DNA of 20,704 bases from F23-B02 sp963632825 (GTDB lineage: Bacteria; Bacillota; Clostridia; Oscillospirales; Oscillospiraceae), in contig CAVGWF010000032.1 of the NCBI GenBank assembly GCA_963632825.1, forward strand, positions 1 through 20,704, written 5' to 3'. Each line of letters starts with the position of its first letter. The stretch's first letter is position 1. Made by a program: the position numbers and the translations under genes. Below are positions 5,886 through 13,430 of this stretch, in pieces. The notes under the pieces are model-generated. The model ran no database searches. It had not been told where the DNA came from and was given only the letters and a program-made list of their open reading frames with translations.

Positions 5886-7363
5886 TACGATCTGTCCTCC
5901 TTGCTGTAGAAGTCTATTATACCCTGCTTGTCAGTGCAGGTCTTGTGTATACCGGATATGTATTCCGACGGATACTTGGGCGCAAACAGGCGGATGTTCC
6001 GGCCTGCACCGGGGGATACGAGCTTTGTCGAGCCTCCGCCTCCGAGCGCGATTATTGAGCACAGCTCCTCCATGATGCACACATTGTAGAGGTTTATGCT
6101 GCCGGGCTTTGCCCAGCCGATGTTCTCAAAGCCGCCGGACATGAATTTCTGCCGGTAAAGATAATACGGCGACCAGCCGCCGGCTCGCATCTTTTCCTGC
6201 GAAACGGTCAGCATACTGCCGACATCCGTGTCTGACGGGAGAGGCGAGCCCTCAAGCGTTATGCGCGAGCCCTTTTTTAGCGAGAGAGTGTGCACGGTGA
6301 TGTTCTCCGGCTCGAGCGCGATCACCTTGTCGAGCGTTCGGGTGAAGCCCTCGACCGTGTCCGACGGAAGCCCCGCGATGAGATCCATGTTTACAGTCAT
6401 GCCGCCGACCAGACGCACCTTTTCCAGCGCATTGACAATATCCTGCGCGGTGTGCTTTCTGCCGATAACGGCGAGAACCTCGTCGCTCATGGTCTGGGGA
6501 TTTACGCTTATCCTGTCAACGCCGTGCGCTCTAAGAACGCGCAGCTTGTCCTCGCTTATGGTGTCGGGCCTGCCGGCCTCCACGGTGTATTCACGCACCC
6601 TTGAAAGGTCAAAGCGCTCCTCAAGGTGTGAGCACAGCCTGTCGAGCTGCTCTGAGCTGAGCGTCGTGGGCGTACCTCCGCCCATGTAGATTGATATGAC
6701 CGAAAGTGAAAGCTCATGTATTATTTTTGCCGCTGCATCTATCTCCTGCATGAGCGCGTCCATAAATGGGGGTATGAGCTTAATGCTCTTTTCTACGGAC
6801 TGGCTTACAAAGCTGCAATACGAGCATCTTGTCGGGCAAAACGGTATACCGACATACAGGCAGACATCACGCTCGCCAAGGCTCGCGGCTGCACTCTCGG
6901 TAACGAGCGCCGTATCGCGGCACAGCAGCGCGCGCTGCTCGGTCACATCGTAATCGCGCATGAAGTGCCTGACGGCGGTCATGCCGCCGACGCCGCGCAG
7001 CTCCTCGCGGAACAGCTTTCCGGGACGGACTCCGGTGAGCATTCCCCAAGCGGGCCTTTCATGTCCGGACTCTATGGCGGCGCGGTAAAACGCGGTTTTG
7101 ATTATACGGCTGCAAAGCTTGTCGCGCATGATATCATCGGTCATGAGCGCTGTCTTAACGGAGCTTCTGGCTCTGTGCTCCGCGCCGTTTATGACAAGAC
7201 GGCAGCTTGCCGTCGTAAAGCGCTCGCCCTGCGAGAGCCTGAGCTCGACCCGGTCTCCCTCGGGGCTTCCCTCGGGGTATTCCGGACGCTCGGCAGGGTA
7301 GAGCGAGAGCAGCATCTGCTCGGCTGCGTATTTATAATCATGTCCGTAAAAATAAAGTCTCAC
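5885..7363 (-). CDS. hemZ: HemZ-type radical SAM coproporphyrinogen dehydrogenase
   Basis: A 492-residue radical SAM protein of the HemN/HemZ group. The 4Fe-4S-SAM motif is CPTRCSYC with Cys176, Cys180 and Cys183, preceded by the family YVGIPF, with GGGTPT at 228-233 and an AGRPDTI segment typical of HemZ. The first 165 residues form the N-terminal extension that sets HemZ apart from HemN. HemZ is usually annotated as oxygen-independent coproporphyrinogen III oxidase, but HemN-like proteins also act as heme chaperones or in other radical chemistry, and no other heme gene is visible here. The start is GTG at 7363 with AAGGAG about 7 bases upstream. A promoter with an extended -10 is seen at 7395-7423. 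It forms a two-gene operon with the nucleoside kinase. Confidence 0.88.
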   Translation of the reverse strand: MRLYFYGHDYKYAAEQMLLSLYPAERPEYPEGSPEGDRVELRLSQGERFTTASCRLVINGAEHRARSSVKTALMTDDIMRDKLCSRIIKTAFYRAAIESGHERPAWGMLTGVRPGKLFREELRGVGGMTAVRHFMRDYDVTEQRALLCRDTALVTESAAASLGERDVCLYVGIPFCPTRCSYCSFVSQSVEKSIKLIPPFMDALMQEIDAAAKIIHELSLSVISIYMGGGTPTTLSSEQLDRLCSHLEERFDLSRVREYTVEAGRPDTISEDKLRVLRAHGVDRISVNPQTMSDEVLAVIGRKHTAQDIVNALEKVRLVGGMTVNMDLIAGLPSDTVEGFTRTLDKVIALEPENITVHTLSLKKGSRITLEGSPLPSDTDVGSMLTVSQEKMRAGGWSPYYLYRQKFMSGGFENIGWAKPGSINLYNVCIMEELCSIIALGGGGSTKLVSPGAGRNIRLFAPKYPSEYISGIHKTCTDKQGIIDFYSKEDRS

Positions 7364-7394
7364 GGCGCGTCTCCTTGTGCAATGATAATTTTAA

Positions 7395-7423
7395 ATTATA
7401 CCACAGAAAATAAATTATTACAA
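7395..7423 (-). promoter_or_regulatory. Sigma-A promoter of the hemZ operon
   Basis: On the minus strand TTGTAA (7423-7418) and TATAAT (7400-7395) are spaced by 17 bases, and TGG directly before the -10 makes it an extended -10 promoter. The start point would be near 7388, about 25 bases before the GTG. Confidence 0.7.
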
Positions 7424-7437
7424 CGATTTGAAAGATA

Positions 7438-7497
7438 AGCTCCGTCTGGCGGCGGCTATGTGGCTGCCTTTTGCTGAAGGCTCTGCGGGAGGGAGCT
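7438..7497. repeat. Possible degenerate palindromic element in the spacer
   Basis: AGCTCC (7438-7443) and GGAGCT (7492-7497) bound a GC-rich 60-base block with an internal stem-like GCCTT...AAGGC, in an otherwise AT-rich spacer between the divergent promoters. The abrupt composition change suggests an inserted REP-like remnant. The rest of 7498-7613 shows no gene or other signal I can support. Confidence 0.25.
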
Positions 7498-7613
7498 CAT
7501 CGACGATATCACGAATTAACAAAAAACAATATGTTATCGAAGAATACGCGGCGCCGGGACAGTACATTCTTTATTTGCCGTCAGCAAAATTGCTCCGGCA
7601 GGAAATTTTACAG

Positions 7614-7642
7614 TTGTAATCGGGCTGATACTTTGTTATAAT
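7614..7642 (+). promoter_or_regulatory. Sigma-A promoter of the gdpP-ftsH operon
   Basis: TTGTAA (7614-7619) and TATAAT (7637-7642) are spaced by 17 bases, with TGT directly before the -10 (extended -10). The start point would be near 7649. It has the same -35 hexamer as the divergent hemZ promoter. Confidence 0.75.
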
Positions 7643-7686
7643 TTAATATCAATTATTTTGCGCAGTTTATGAATGGAAACCACGAG

Positions 7687-9675
7687 ATGAAGAATTCACA
7701 GAGACTTTTTGAACCGAATACGCGTCCGTATGTGTTCTTTCTGCTCGCATTTGCGGTGGCAACGCTTGTGCTTAAAAATTACTACCTCGCAGCGGCAGAG
7801 GGAGTTGTCATATTGGGTCTCATAATCTACTCGCTGATAACGCGCTCGCGCCGCCGCAAGGCGCTGCTTGCGTACATAGAATCGGTGACCTACGATGCGG
7901 AAACGGCAAAGAACAACACGCTGCTCAATTTTCCGCTGCCCATAGTCGTTTTCAGGCTGGATGATTCGCGCATCATCTGGGGAAACGAGATGTTTTTCTC
8001 CATAAGCGGACTTTCGGGTACGAGGACAGATATAAGCCTTGCCGAGCTCATACCGGAGTTTTCGGGCAAATGGCTCATGGAGGGCAAAACGCAGTGTCCG
8101 AATCTTCTTGAGCTCAAGGACAGAAAATACCAGATATGCGGCAACATCGTGCGCTCCGGCAAGGACGAGGGCGATCAGCACTTCATGGCGATAGCCTACT
8201 GGATAGATGTCACCGAGTACGAGAGCATCCGCGCAGAGCATGAGCTCTCAAGACCGGTCGCCGCCATACTTACGATAGATAACTTTGAAGAGCTTATGAA
8301 AAACCAGCCCGAGCGCGTGCGAAACGATCTGCGTGACGCGGTCGGGGACAAGCTCGATCAGTGGGGTGAGAATAAAAACGGTATAATCATCCGCTTTGAC
8401 CGCGACAGATACCTGTTCCTGTTCGAGGAGCGGTACATGCAGGATATTCTCAACAAAAAGTGCGAGATACTCAAGGAGGTGCATCAGGTCGTAAGCCCGA
8501 GCGGCATACATGCAACGCTCTCGATAGGCATCGGCAGGGATGCCTCAAGCCTCAGCGAGGCACTGCAGTTTGCGTCTCTCGCCGTTGAGATGGCTCTCTC
8601 GCGCGGCGGCGACCAGGCGGTAATTAAGAATAAGTTCAGCTTTGATTTCATAGGCGGCAGGTCGGGCGAGGTCGAGTCGAGCAACAAGGTCAGGTCGCGC
8701 GTTATGGCAAACGCGCTGGAGTCGCTTATAAAGGACGCCTCACGCGTGCTCGTAATGGGGCACCGCTTCAGTGACATGGACAGCATCGGCGGCGCGGTTG
8801 GGATTTGCAGCTTAGCCCGCAAAAACGGCAAGCAGGCGCTGATAGTCGCCGACATGGAGAAAAGCTCGGCAAAACCGCTCATAAAGCTTCTGCGCAGCAA
8901 TCCTGAGTATGAGCAGTCGTTTATAAGCGCTCAGGAGGCCATACTTATTGCCGACGGCAAAACGCTCCTTGTCGTCGTTGACACGAACCGTCCGGAGCAG
9001 GTCGAGGATCTGCGTCTGCTGCAATCGTGCAACCATGTCGCCGTTATTGACCATCACAGGCGCGCGGCAACATATATAGACAGAGCCGATCTCAGCTTCA
9101 TTGAGCCGTATGCCTCGTCGGTGTGTGAGCTTATGACGGAGATACTCGAAATGTGCGGCGATGCCCCGAAGCTTCTCAGATGCGAGGCGGAGGCAATACT
9201 TGCCGGCATAGTTCTGGACACCAAGAGCTTCACCCTCCGCACCGGAGACCGGACATTCGATGCCGCGGCGTATCTGCGCCGTGCGGGAGCGGACACAGTG
9301 GCGGTCAAAAAACTCATGCAGAACGATATGGAGCAGACCGTTGCAAAGTACAAGATCCTCCAGCGTGCACGGCTCTACCGCAGCGTGGCTGTGGCGGTGC
9401 CGGAGGCTCCGCAGAACAGAATAGTCGCGGCTCAGGCGGCCGATGAGCTTCTCAATGTTGCGGGAGTTGACGCGTCCATGGTCATGTACCCCATGGAGGG
9501 CGGCGATGTTTTCGTGTCGGCGCGCTCGATAGGAGATGTCAATGTTCAGCTTATCATGGAAAAGCTCGGCGGCGGCGGAAACCGTGCGGCAGCCGCGGCT
9601 CAGATAAGCGGACTTACGCTCAAGCAGGCGGTGGATAAGCTGTTTGCCGCGATAGATGAGTATATTGATTCGTGA
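7687..9675 (+). CDS. gdpP: Cyclic-di-AMP phosphodiesterase GdpP
   Basis: A membrane-bound DHH/DHHA1 phosphodiesterase that hydrolyses c-di-AMP. It has two N-terminal membrane helices (about residues 14-51), a PAS-like sensor domain (about 75-180), a degenerate GGDEF domain (about 190-325) lacking the GGDEF signature, and the DHH catalytic domain with MGHRFSDMDSIGG (357-369), VVVDTN (429-434) and DHH (455-457), then DHHA1 with GGGGN near residue 628. All Mn-binding positions expected of the family appear present. Two in-frame ATGs compete: 7669 and 7687. I prefer 7687 because a weak GGA sits 9 bases upstream and family proteins usually start shortly before the first helix; 7669 has no ribosome binding site. 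It is the first gene of a six-gene operon, 24 bases before rplI. Confidence 0.92.
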   Translation: MKNSQRLFEPNTRPYVFFLLAFAVATLVLKNYYLAAAEGVVILGLIIYSLITRSRRRKALLAYIESVTYDAETAKNNTLLNFPLPIVVFRLDDSRIIWGNEMFFSISGLSGTRTDISLAELIPEFSGKWLMEGKTQCPNLLELKDRKYQICGNIVRSGKDEGDQHFMAIAYWIDVTEYESIRAEHELSRPVAAILTIDNFEELMKNQPERVRNDLRDAVGDKLDQWGENKNGIIIRFDRDRYLFLFEERYMQDILNKKCEILKEVHQVVSPSGIHATLSIGIGRDASSLSEALQFASLAVEMALSRGGDQAVIKNKFSFDFIGGRSGEVESSNKVRSRVMANALESLIKDASRVLVMGHRFSDMDSIGGAVGICSLARKNGKQALIVADMEKSSAKPLIKLLRSNPEYEQSFISAQEAILIADGKTLLVVVDTNRPEQVEDLRLLQSCNHVAVIDHHRRAATYIDRADLSFIEPYASSVCELMTEILEMCGDAPKLLRCEAEAILAGIVLDTKSFTLRTGDRTFDAAAYLRRAGADTVAVKKLMQNDMEQTVAKYKILQRARLYRSVAVAVPEAPQNRIVAAQAADELLNVAGVDASMVMYPMEGGDVFVSARSIGDVNVQLIMEKLGGGGNRAAAAAQISGLTLKQAVDKLFAAIDEYIDS

Positions 9676-9699
9676 TAATTCACGGGAAAGGAATAAATT

Positions 9700-10146
9700 A
9701 TGAAGGTTATATTCAATGTTGATGTAAAGGGTCAGGGCAAAAAGGGCGAGCTGAAGGAGGTTTCCGACGGCTATGCACGCAACTATCTGCTGCCGCGCAA
9801 GCTCGCAGCCGAGGCTACCGCAGACAACATAAACGCCCTCAAGCTCAAGGAAAAGGCAAAGGCCGCTCAGATCGCCCGCGAAAAGGCCGAGGCTGAGGAT
9901 AATGCAAAAAGGCTCGGAGAGATAACCGTAACGGTGCGAGCAAGGGCAGGCGGAGCGGGAAAGCTCTTCGGAGCCGTCACCTCTCAGGAAATAAGCGATG
10001 CCCTGCGTGAGCAGCACGGCATCGAGATAGAGAAAAACAAGATCGTTCAGGCAGAGCCTATCAAGACATTCGGTGCATTCCAGGTCAAGGCAAAGCTCGG
10101 CTATGAGATCTCCGGCACGATAAATGTGCTCGTTATAGAGGCGTAA
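9700..10146 (+). CDS. rplI: 50S ribosomal protein L9
   Basis: A 148-residue L9, the elongated protein at the base of the L1 stalk that influences translational fidelity. The conserved N-terminal domain is intact, with the VKGQGKKGE loop and DGYARNYLLPRKLA near residues 8-35, then the long lysine/alanine-rich connecting helix and the C-terminal RNA-binding domain with KLFGAVT. It starts at ATG 9700 with AAAGGA upstream. The order gdpP-rplI-dnaB is conserved in many Bacillota. Confidence 0.97.
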   Translation: MKVIFNVDVKGQGKKGELKEVSDGYARNYLLPRKLAAEATADNINALKLKEKAKAAQIAREKAEAEDNAKRLGEITVTVRARAGGAGKLFGAVTSQEISDALREQHGIEIEKNKIVQAEPIKTFGAFQVKAKLGYEISGTINVLVIEA

Positions 10147-10171
10147 TACAGAAGCAAGAAGGAGTTAAGGC

Positions 10172-11515
10172 ATGGAAGAATTATTGGGCAGACAGGCGCC
10201 GCACTCCGCAACGGCGGAGCAGGCGGTCATAGGCTCTATGCTTATAGATACACGGTGCATACCCGATGTTATCGAGCGTCTGCGCGGAGCCGAATTTTAT
10301 ATCCGGCAGAACAGGGATATATTCGACACCATCTATGCCATGTTCTCCTACGGTCAGACCATTGACCCGGTAACGGTGCTTGACCAGATGAAGGTGAGAG
10401 GCGTTTACACCGAATCAAGCACGCAGTATATAGCAGAGCTCATGCGCATAACGCCGACGGCGGCAAATGTTCTGGAATATGCCGCCATAGTGCGCGACAG
10501 GGCGCTGCTGCGCAATCTTGCCGGTGCAGCGGACGAGATAAATAATCTCGTCTATGAGGGCTCCGGCGAGGCCGAGCATATCCTCGAGGCTGCCGAGAGC
10601 AAGATATACGCCCTGCGTCAGGGAAGAAACATCGGCGGGCTGCTGCCCATATCAACCATCGTGCAGACGGTGTATGAAAACATATCGGAGGCAGCATCCA
10701 GCGGAAAGACCATACCGGGACTTTCGACGGGACTGAAGGATCTCGATAAATTCATTCTCGGACTCAACAAGGGCGAGCTTATCCTCATAGCCGCCCGCCC
10801 TGCAATGGGCAAGACGAGTATAGCGCTCAACATTGCAATGGATGTTGCGAAAAATTCGGACAAGACGGTTGCCGTGTTCTCGCTTGAGATGAGCCGCGAG
10901 CAGCTTGTCAGCAGACTCCTTGCACGCGAGGCATCGGTGCCGTCACAGAATATGCTCACCGGTCAGCTCAGTCCCGACGAGTGGCGCCGTCTCGCATCGG
11001 CGGCTCAGCTCGTCAGCGCGACGGATATGCGCATTGACGATAACTCCATGCTCACCGTTGCCGATATGAACGCTCAGTGCAGGCGCCTGTCAAACCTCGG
11101 ACTTGTTGTCATAGACTACCTCCAGCTCATGCAGTCGGCAGGCGGCAAAAGCAGCTATAACGAAAATCGTCAGCAGGCGGTAAGCGACATAAGCCGTATG
11201 CTGAAGATAATGGCAAAGGAGCTCAATGTTCCGGTCATATGCTTAAGCCAGTTAAACCGCGCCGCCGTAGGCAGGAGCGATAAGCGCCCCATGCTCAACG
11301 ATCTGCGCGATTCCGGCGCCATCGAGCAGGATGCCGATGTCGTCATCGGTCTGCACCGCGAGGGCTATTACGATCAGGAGAGCTCAGACCCGTATCTGGC
11401 AGAAGCGATAGTTCTCAAAAACCGCAAGGGTCAGACCGGAACGGTGTACCTGCAATGGCTGCCCGAGTTTACCAGCTTCGGAAACCGTTCGGCGAAAACA
11501 GATGACGATTATTGA
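10172..11515 (+). CDS. dnaB: Replicative DNA helicase DnaB (DnaC in Bacillus)
   Basis: The hexameric 5'-3' helicase that unwinds DNA at the fork. The 447-residue product has the N-terminal primase-interacting domain (about 1-155) and a RecA-like C-terminal ATPase with Walker A ARPAMGKTS at 208-216, Walker B LVVIDYLQLM at 311-320 and the conserved SLEMSREQL segment at 237-245. No intein is present and the length is normal. AAGGAG lies upstream of the ATG. Its last 14 bases overlap the start of tilS. Confidence 0.97.
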   Translation: MEELLGRQAPHSATAEQAVIGSMLIDTRCIPDVIERLRGAEFYIRQNRDIFDTIYAMFSYGQTIDPVTVLDQMKVRGVYTESSTQYIAELMRITPTAANVLEYAAIVRDRALLRNLAGAADEINNLVYEGSGEAEHILEAAESKIYALRQGRNIGGLLPISTIVQTVYENISEAASSGKTIPGLSTGLKDLDKFILGLNKGELILIAARPAMGKTSIALNIAMDVAKNSDKTVAVFSLEMSREQLVSRLLAREASVPSQNMLTGQLSPDEWRRLASAAQLVSATDMRIDDNSMLTVADMNAQCRRLSNLGLVVIDYLQLMQSAGGKSSYNENRQQAVSDISRMLKIMAKELNVPVICLSQLNRAAVGRSDKRPMLNDLRDSGAIEQDADVVIGLHREGYYDQESSDPYLAEAIVLKNRKGQTGTVYLQWLPEFTSFGNRSAKTDDDY

Positions 11516-12839
11516 GTTTATAAACGAAAACAGGCTTCTGAAGGCGGGCGACCGCGTGCTATGTGCGGTGTCCGGCGGAGCCGACTCCATGTGCCTGCTG
11601 CATTATCTGTACACGAATGCCGCCGCACTCGGCATATCCGTGTGTGCTGCGAGCTTTGACCATATGCTCAGAGGCGAGGCGTCCGCGCACGACTGCGAGT
11701 TTGTCGCTGCATGGTGCAGACAGCGGGATATCCCGTGCGTCACCGGCTGCGGGGATGTGCGCTCGTATGCGGTCTCAACCGGAATGGGCGAGGAGGAAGC
11801 GGCAAGAACGCTGAGATATGCTTTTCTTAAAAAAAGCGCAGCGGAGCTTGAATGTACCGTTACCGCGACCGCGCATAACGCAAACGACAATGCGGAAACC
11901 ATGCTGTTTAACCTGACCCGCGGCGGCGGACTCAAGGGACTGTGCGGCATACCGCCGGAGCGCAGCGGCATCATCCGTCCGCTGCTGTCAACGACCCGAG
12001 GGCAGATAGAGCGGTATAACGCGGAAAATTCCGTGCCGTTTGTCACCGACGCGACCAATCTTGGCGACGATTATACGCGCAATGTTTTAAGGCACCATGT
12101 AACCCCAGTGCTCGAGAGTATAAATCCCGCCTTTTTCACCGCAGCTGCGCGCACGGCACAGTCCCTGCGCGAGGATGAGCTCTGCCTTGAGGAAATGGCG
12201 CGGTCTGCATACGATGAGCTTTATAAAGACTCGTCTTTGCCTGCCGACGGGCTCATGCAGCTTCCCAAGCCCGTGGCAATGCGTGTTATCCGCATGATCT
12301 GCGGCAGGTCCCTGAGCTATGCCCATGCGCAGGCGGTGTATTCTCTGCCGTCGGGAAATACGAGCAGGCATACGGATATACCCGGTATGCGCGTCAGCTA
12401 TGACAGAGGAGTGCTGTACTTCGGTGCGGAAAACAGCATACCGCATGAGTATACGCTCAAGACCGGACAGCGGATATATATTCCCGAGAGCGGACTTGAG
12501 GTCTCGGTGCAGATAATAGAGAATTGTCAGCGAATTTTCAAATCGTTTAATATTTTAGACTTTAAATGTGACAGCATTTGTGGTAACATATCCCTCACGC
12601 CGCGCAAGAGCGGAGACAGGATACGGTTAAGTCACCGGAAATGTACAAAAAGTCTCAAGAACCTGTTTAACGAAAGCGGAATGAGCCTGCGCAGACGCGA
12701 GCTCACGCCTGTCCTGCGGGACGAAAAGGGCGTCATAGGGGTTTACGGCTTCGGCATTGACGAAAGATGTATTGCACACCCCGGAGACAGGGTGCTTCGG
12801 GTGACAATAAATAAAACCAACCGTACGGGAGACAATTAA
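11502..12839 (+). CDS. tilS: tRNA(Ile)-lysidine synthetase TilS
   Basis: TilS converts C34 of the CAU-anticodon tRNA-Ile to lysidine with ATP and lysine, so that it reads AUA. The PP-loop SGGADS lies at residues 24-29, followed by the family FDHMLRG and TATAHNANDNAETMLFNLTRGGG motifs. The 445-residue length includes the C-terminal substrate-binding domains. The ATG at 11502 overlaps dnaB by 14 bases, which points to translational coupling; no strong ribosome binding site is seen. Codon use becomes locally AT-richer around 12520-12600, within the linker to the C-terminal domain, without breaking the frame. It is three bases from hpt, the classical tilS-hpt-ftsH order. Confidence 0.95.
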   Translation: MTIIEFINENRLLKAGDRVLCAVSGGADSMCLLHYLYTNAAALGISVCAASFDHMLRGEASAHDCEFVAAWCRQRDIPCVTGCGDVRSYAVSTGMGEEEAARTLRYAFLKKSAAELECTVTATAHNANDNAETMLFNLTRGGGLKGLCGIPPERSGIIRPLLSTTRGQIERYNAENSVPFVTDATNLGDDYTRNVLRHHVTPVLESINPAFFTAAARTAQSLREDELCLEEMARSAYDELYKDSSLPADGLMQLPKPVAMRVIRMICGRSLSYAHAQAVYSLPSGNTSRHTDIPGMRVSYDRGVLYFGAENSIPHEYTLKTGQRIYIPESGLEVSVQIIENCQRIFKSFNILDFKCDSICGNISLTPRKSGDRIRLSHRKCTKSLKNLFNESGMSLRRRELTPVLRDEKGVIGVYGFGIDERCIAHPGDRVLRVTINKTNRTGDN

Positions 12840-12842
12840 AAG

Positions 12843-13382
12843 ATGAGAAATGATATTGAGAGAGTGTTTTTCACGGCAGACGAGATAGAGACCAAGGTGG
12901 CGGCACTCGGCGCGGAAATATCGAAGGATTTTGAGGGTAAGTACCCCCTGTTCGTCGGTGTCCTGAAGGGCTGCTTTGTGTTTATGGCGGATCTCATGCG
13001 TCATGTCAGCATCCCCTGCTCCATGGACTTTATGGCGGTTTCCTCGTACAAGGGCGGCACAAGCTCCTCCGGTGCCGTTGAGATACACAAGGACCTCGGC
13101 CAGAATGTCGAGGGCAGGCATATTATAATCGTCGAGGATATTCTCGACAGCGGCAACACCCTCAGCTATCTGCAAAGCTACCTGATGACGCGCAAGCCCG
13201 CATCCATAACCATTGCAACGCTTATGGATAAGCCTTCGCGCAGGGCAGCTCCGGTTTACGCAAAATATTCATGCTTTGAGGTTCCGGATGAATTTGTCGT
13301 CGGCTACGGGCTCGATTATAAGGAGCTTTACCGTAACCTGCCTTACATCGGTGTACTCAAGCCCGAAATATACATGGACTAA
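12843..13382 (+). CDS. hpt: Hypoxanthine phosphoribosyltransferase
   Basis: Salvages hypoxanthine (and often guanine) to the nucleotide using PRPP. The 179-residue product has the type I PRTase fold with the PRPP-binding motif VEDILDSGNTL at residues 97-107, the SSYKGGTSSSG flexible loop near 67-77 and a C-terminal VVGYGLDYKELYRNLPYIG, all typical of bacterial Hpt. It begins three bases after tilS, with GGGAG about 11 bases upstream of the ATG. In Bacillus the TilS-Hpt pair also activates ftsH transcription; whether that holds here is not visible. Confidence 0.96.
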   Translation: MRNDIERVFFTADEIETKVAALGAEISKDFEGKYPLFVGVLKGCFVFMADLMRHVSIPCSMDFMAVSSYKGGTSSSGAVEIHKDLGQNVEGRHIIIVEDILDSGNTLSYLQSYLMTRKPASITIATLMDKPSRRAAPVYAKYSCFEVPDEFVVGYGLDYKELYRNLPYIGVLKPEIYMD

Positions 13383-13430
13383 CTAATTTAGGCACGGATG
13401 TATTTTTCCTGTCGAAAGGGATGTGATTAA

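Noticed and set aside
7428..7619. 63-codon frame with TTG start between the divergent promoters
   Set aside because: No ribosome binding site, unusual composition, no recognised family, and it overlaps the promoter -35 for gdpP at its end.
8812..10017. 401-codon minus-strand frame opposite gdpP and rplI
   Set aside because: It crosses the boundary of two well-recognised plus-strand genes and has no motif or start signal.
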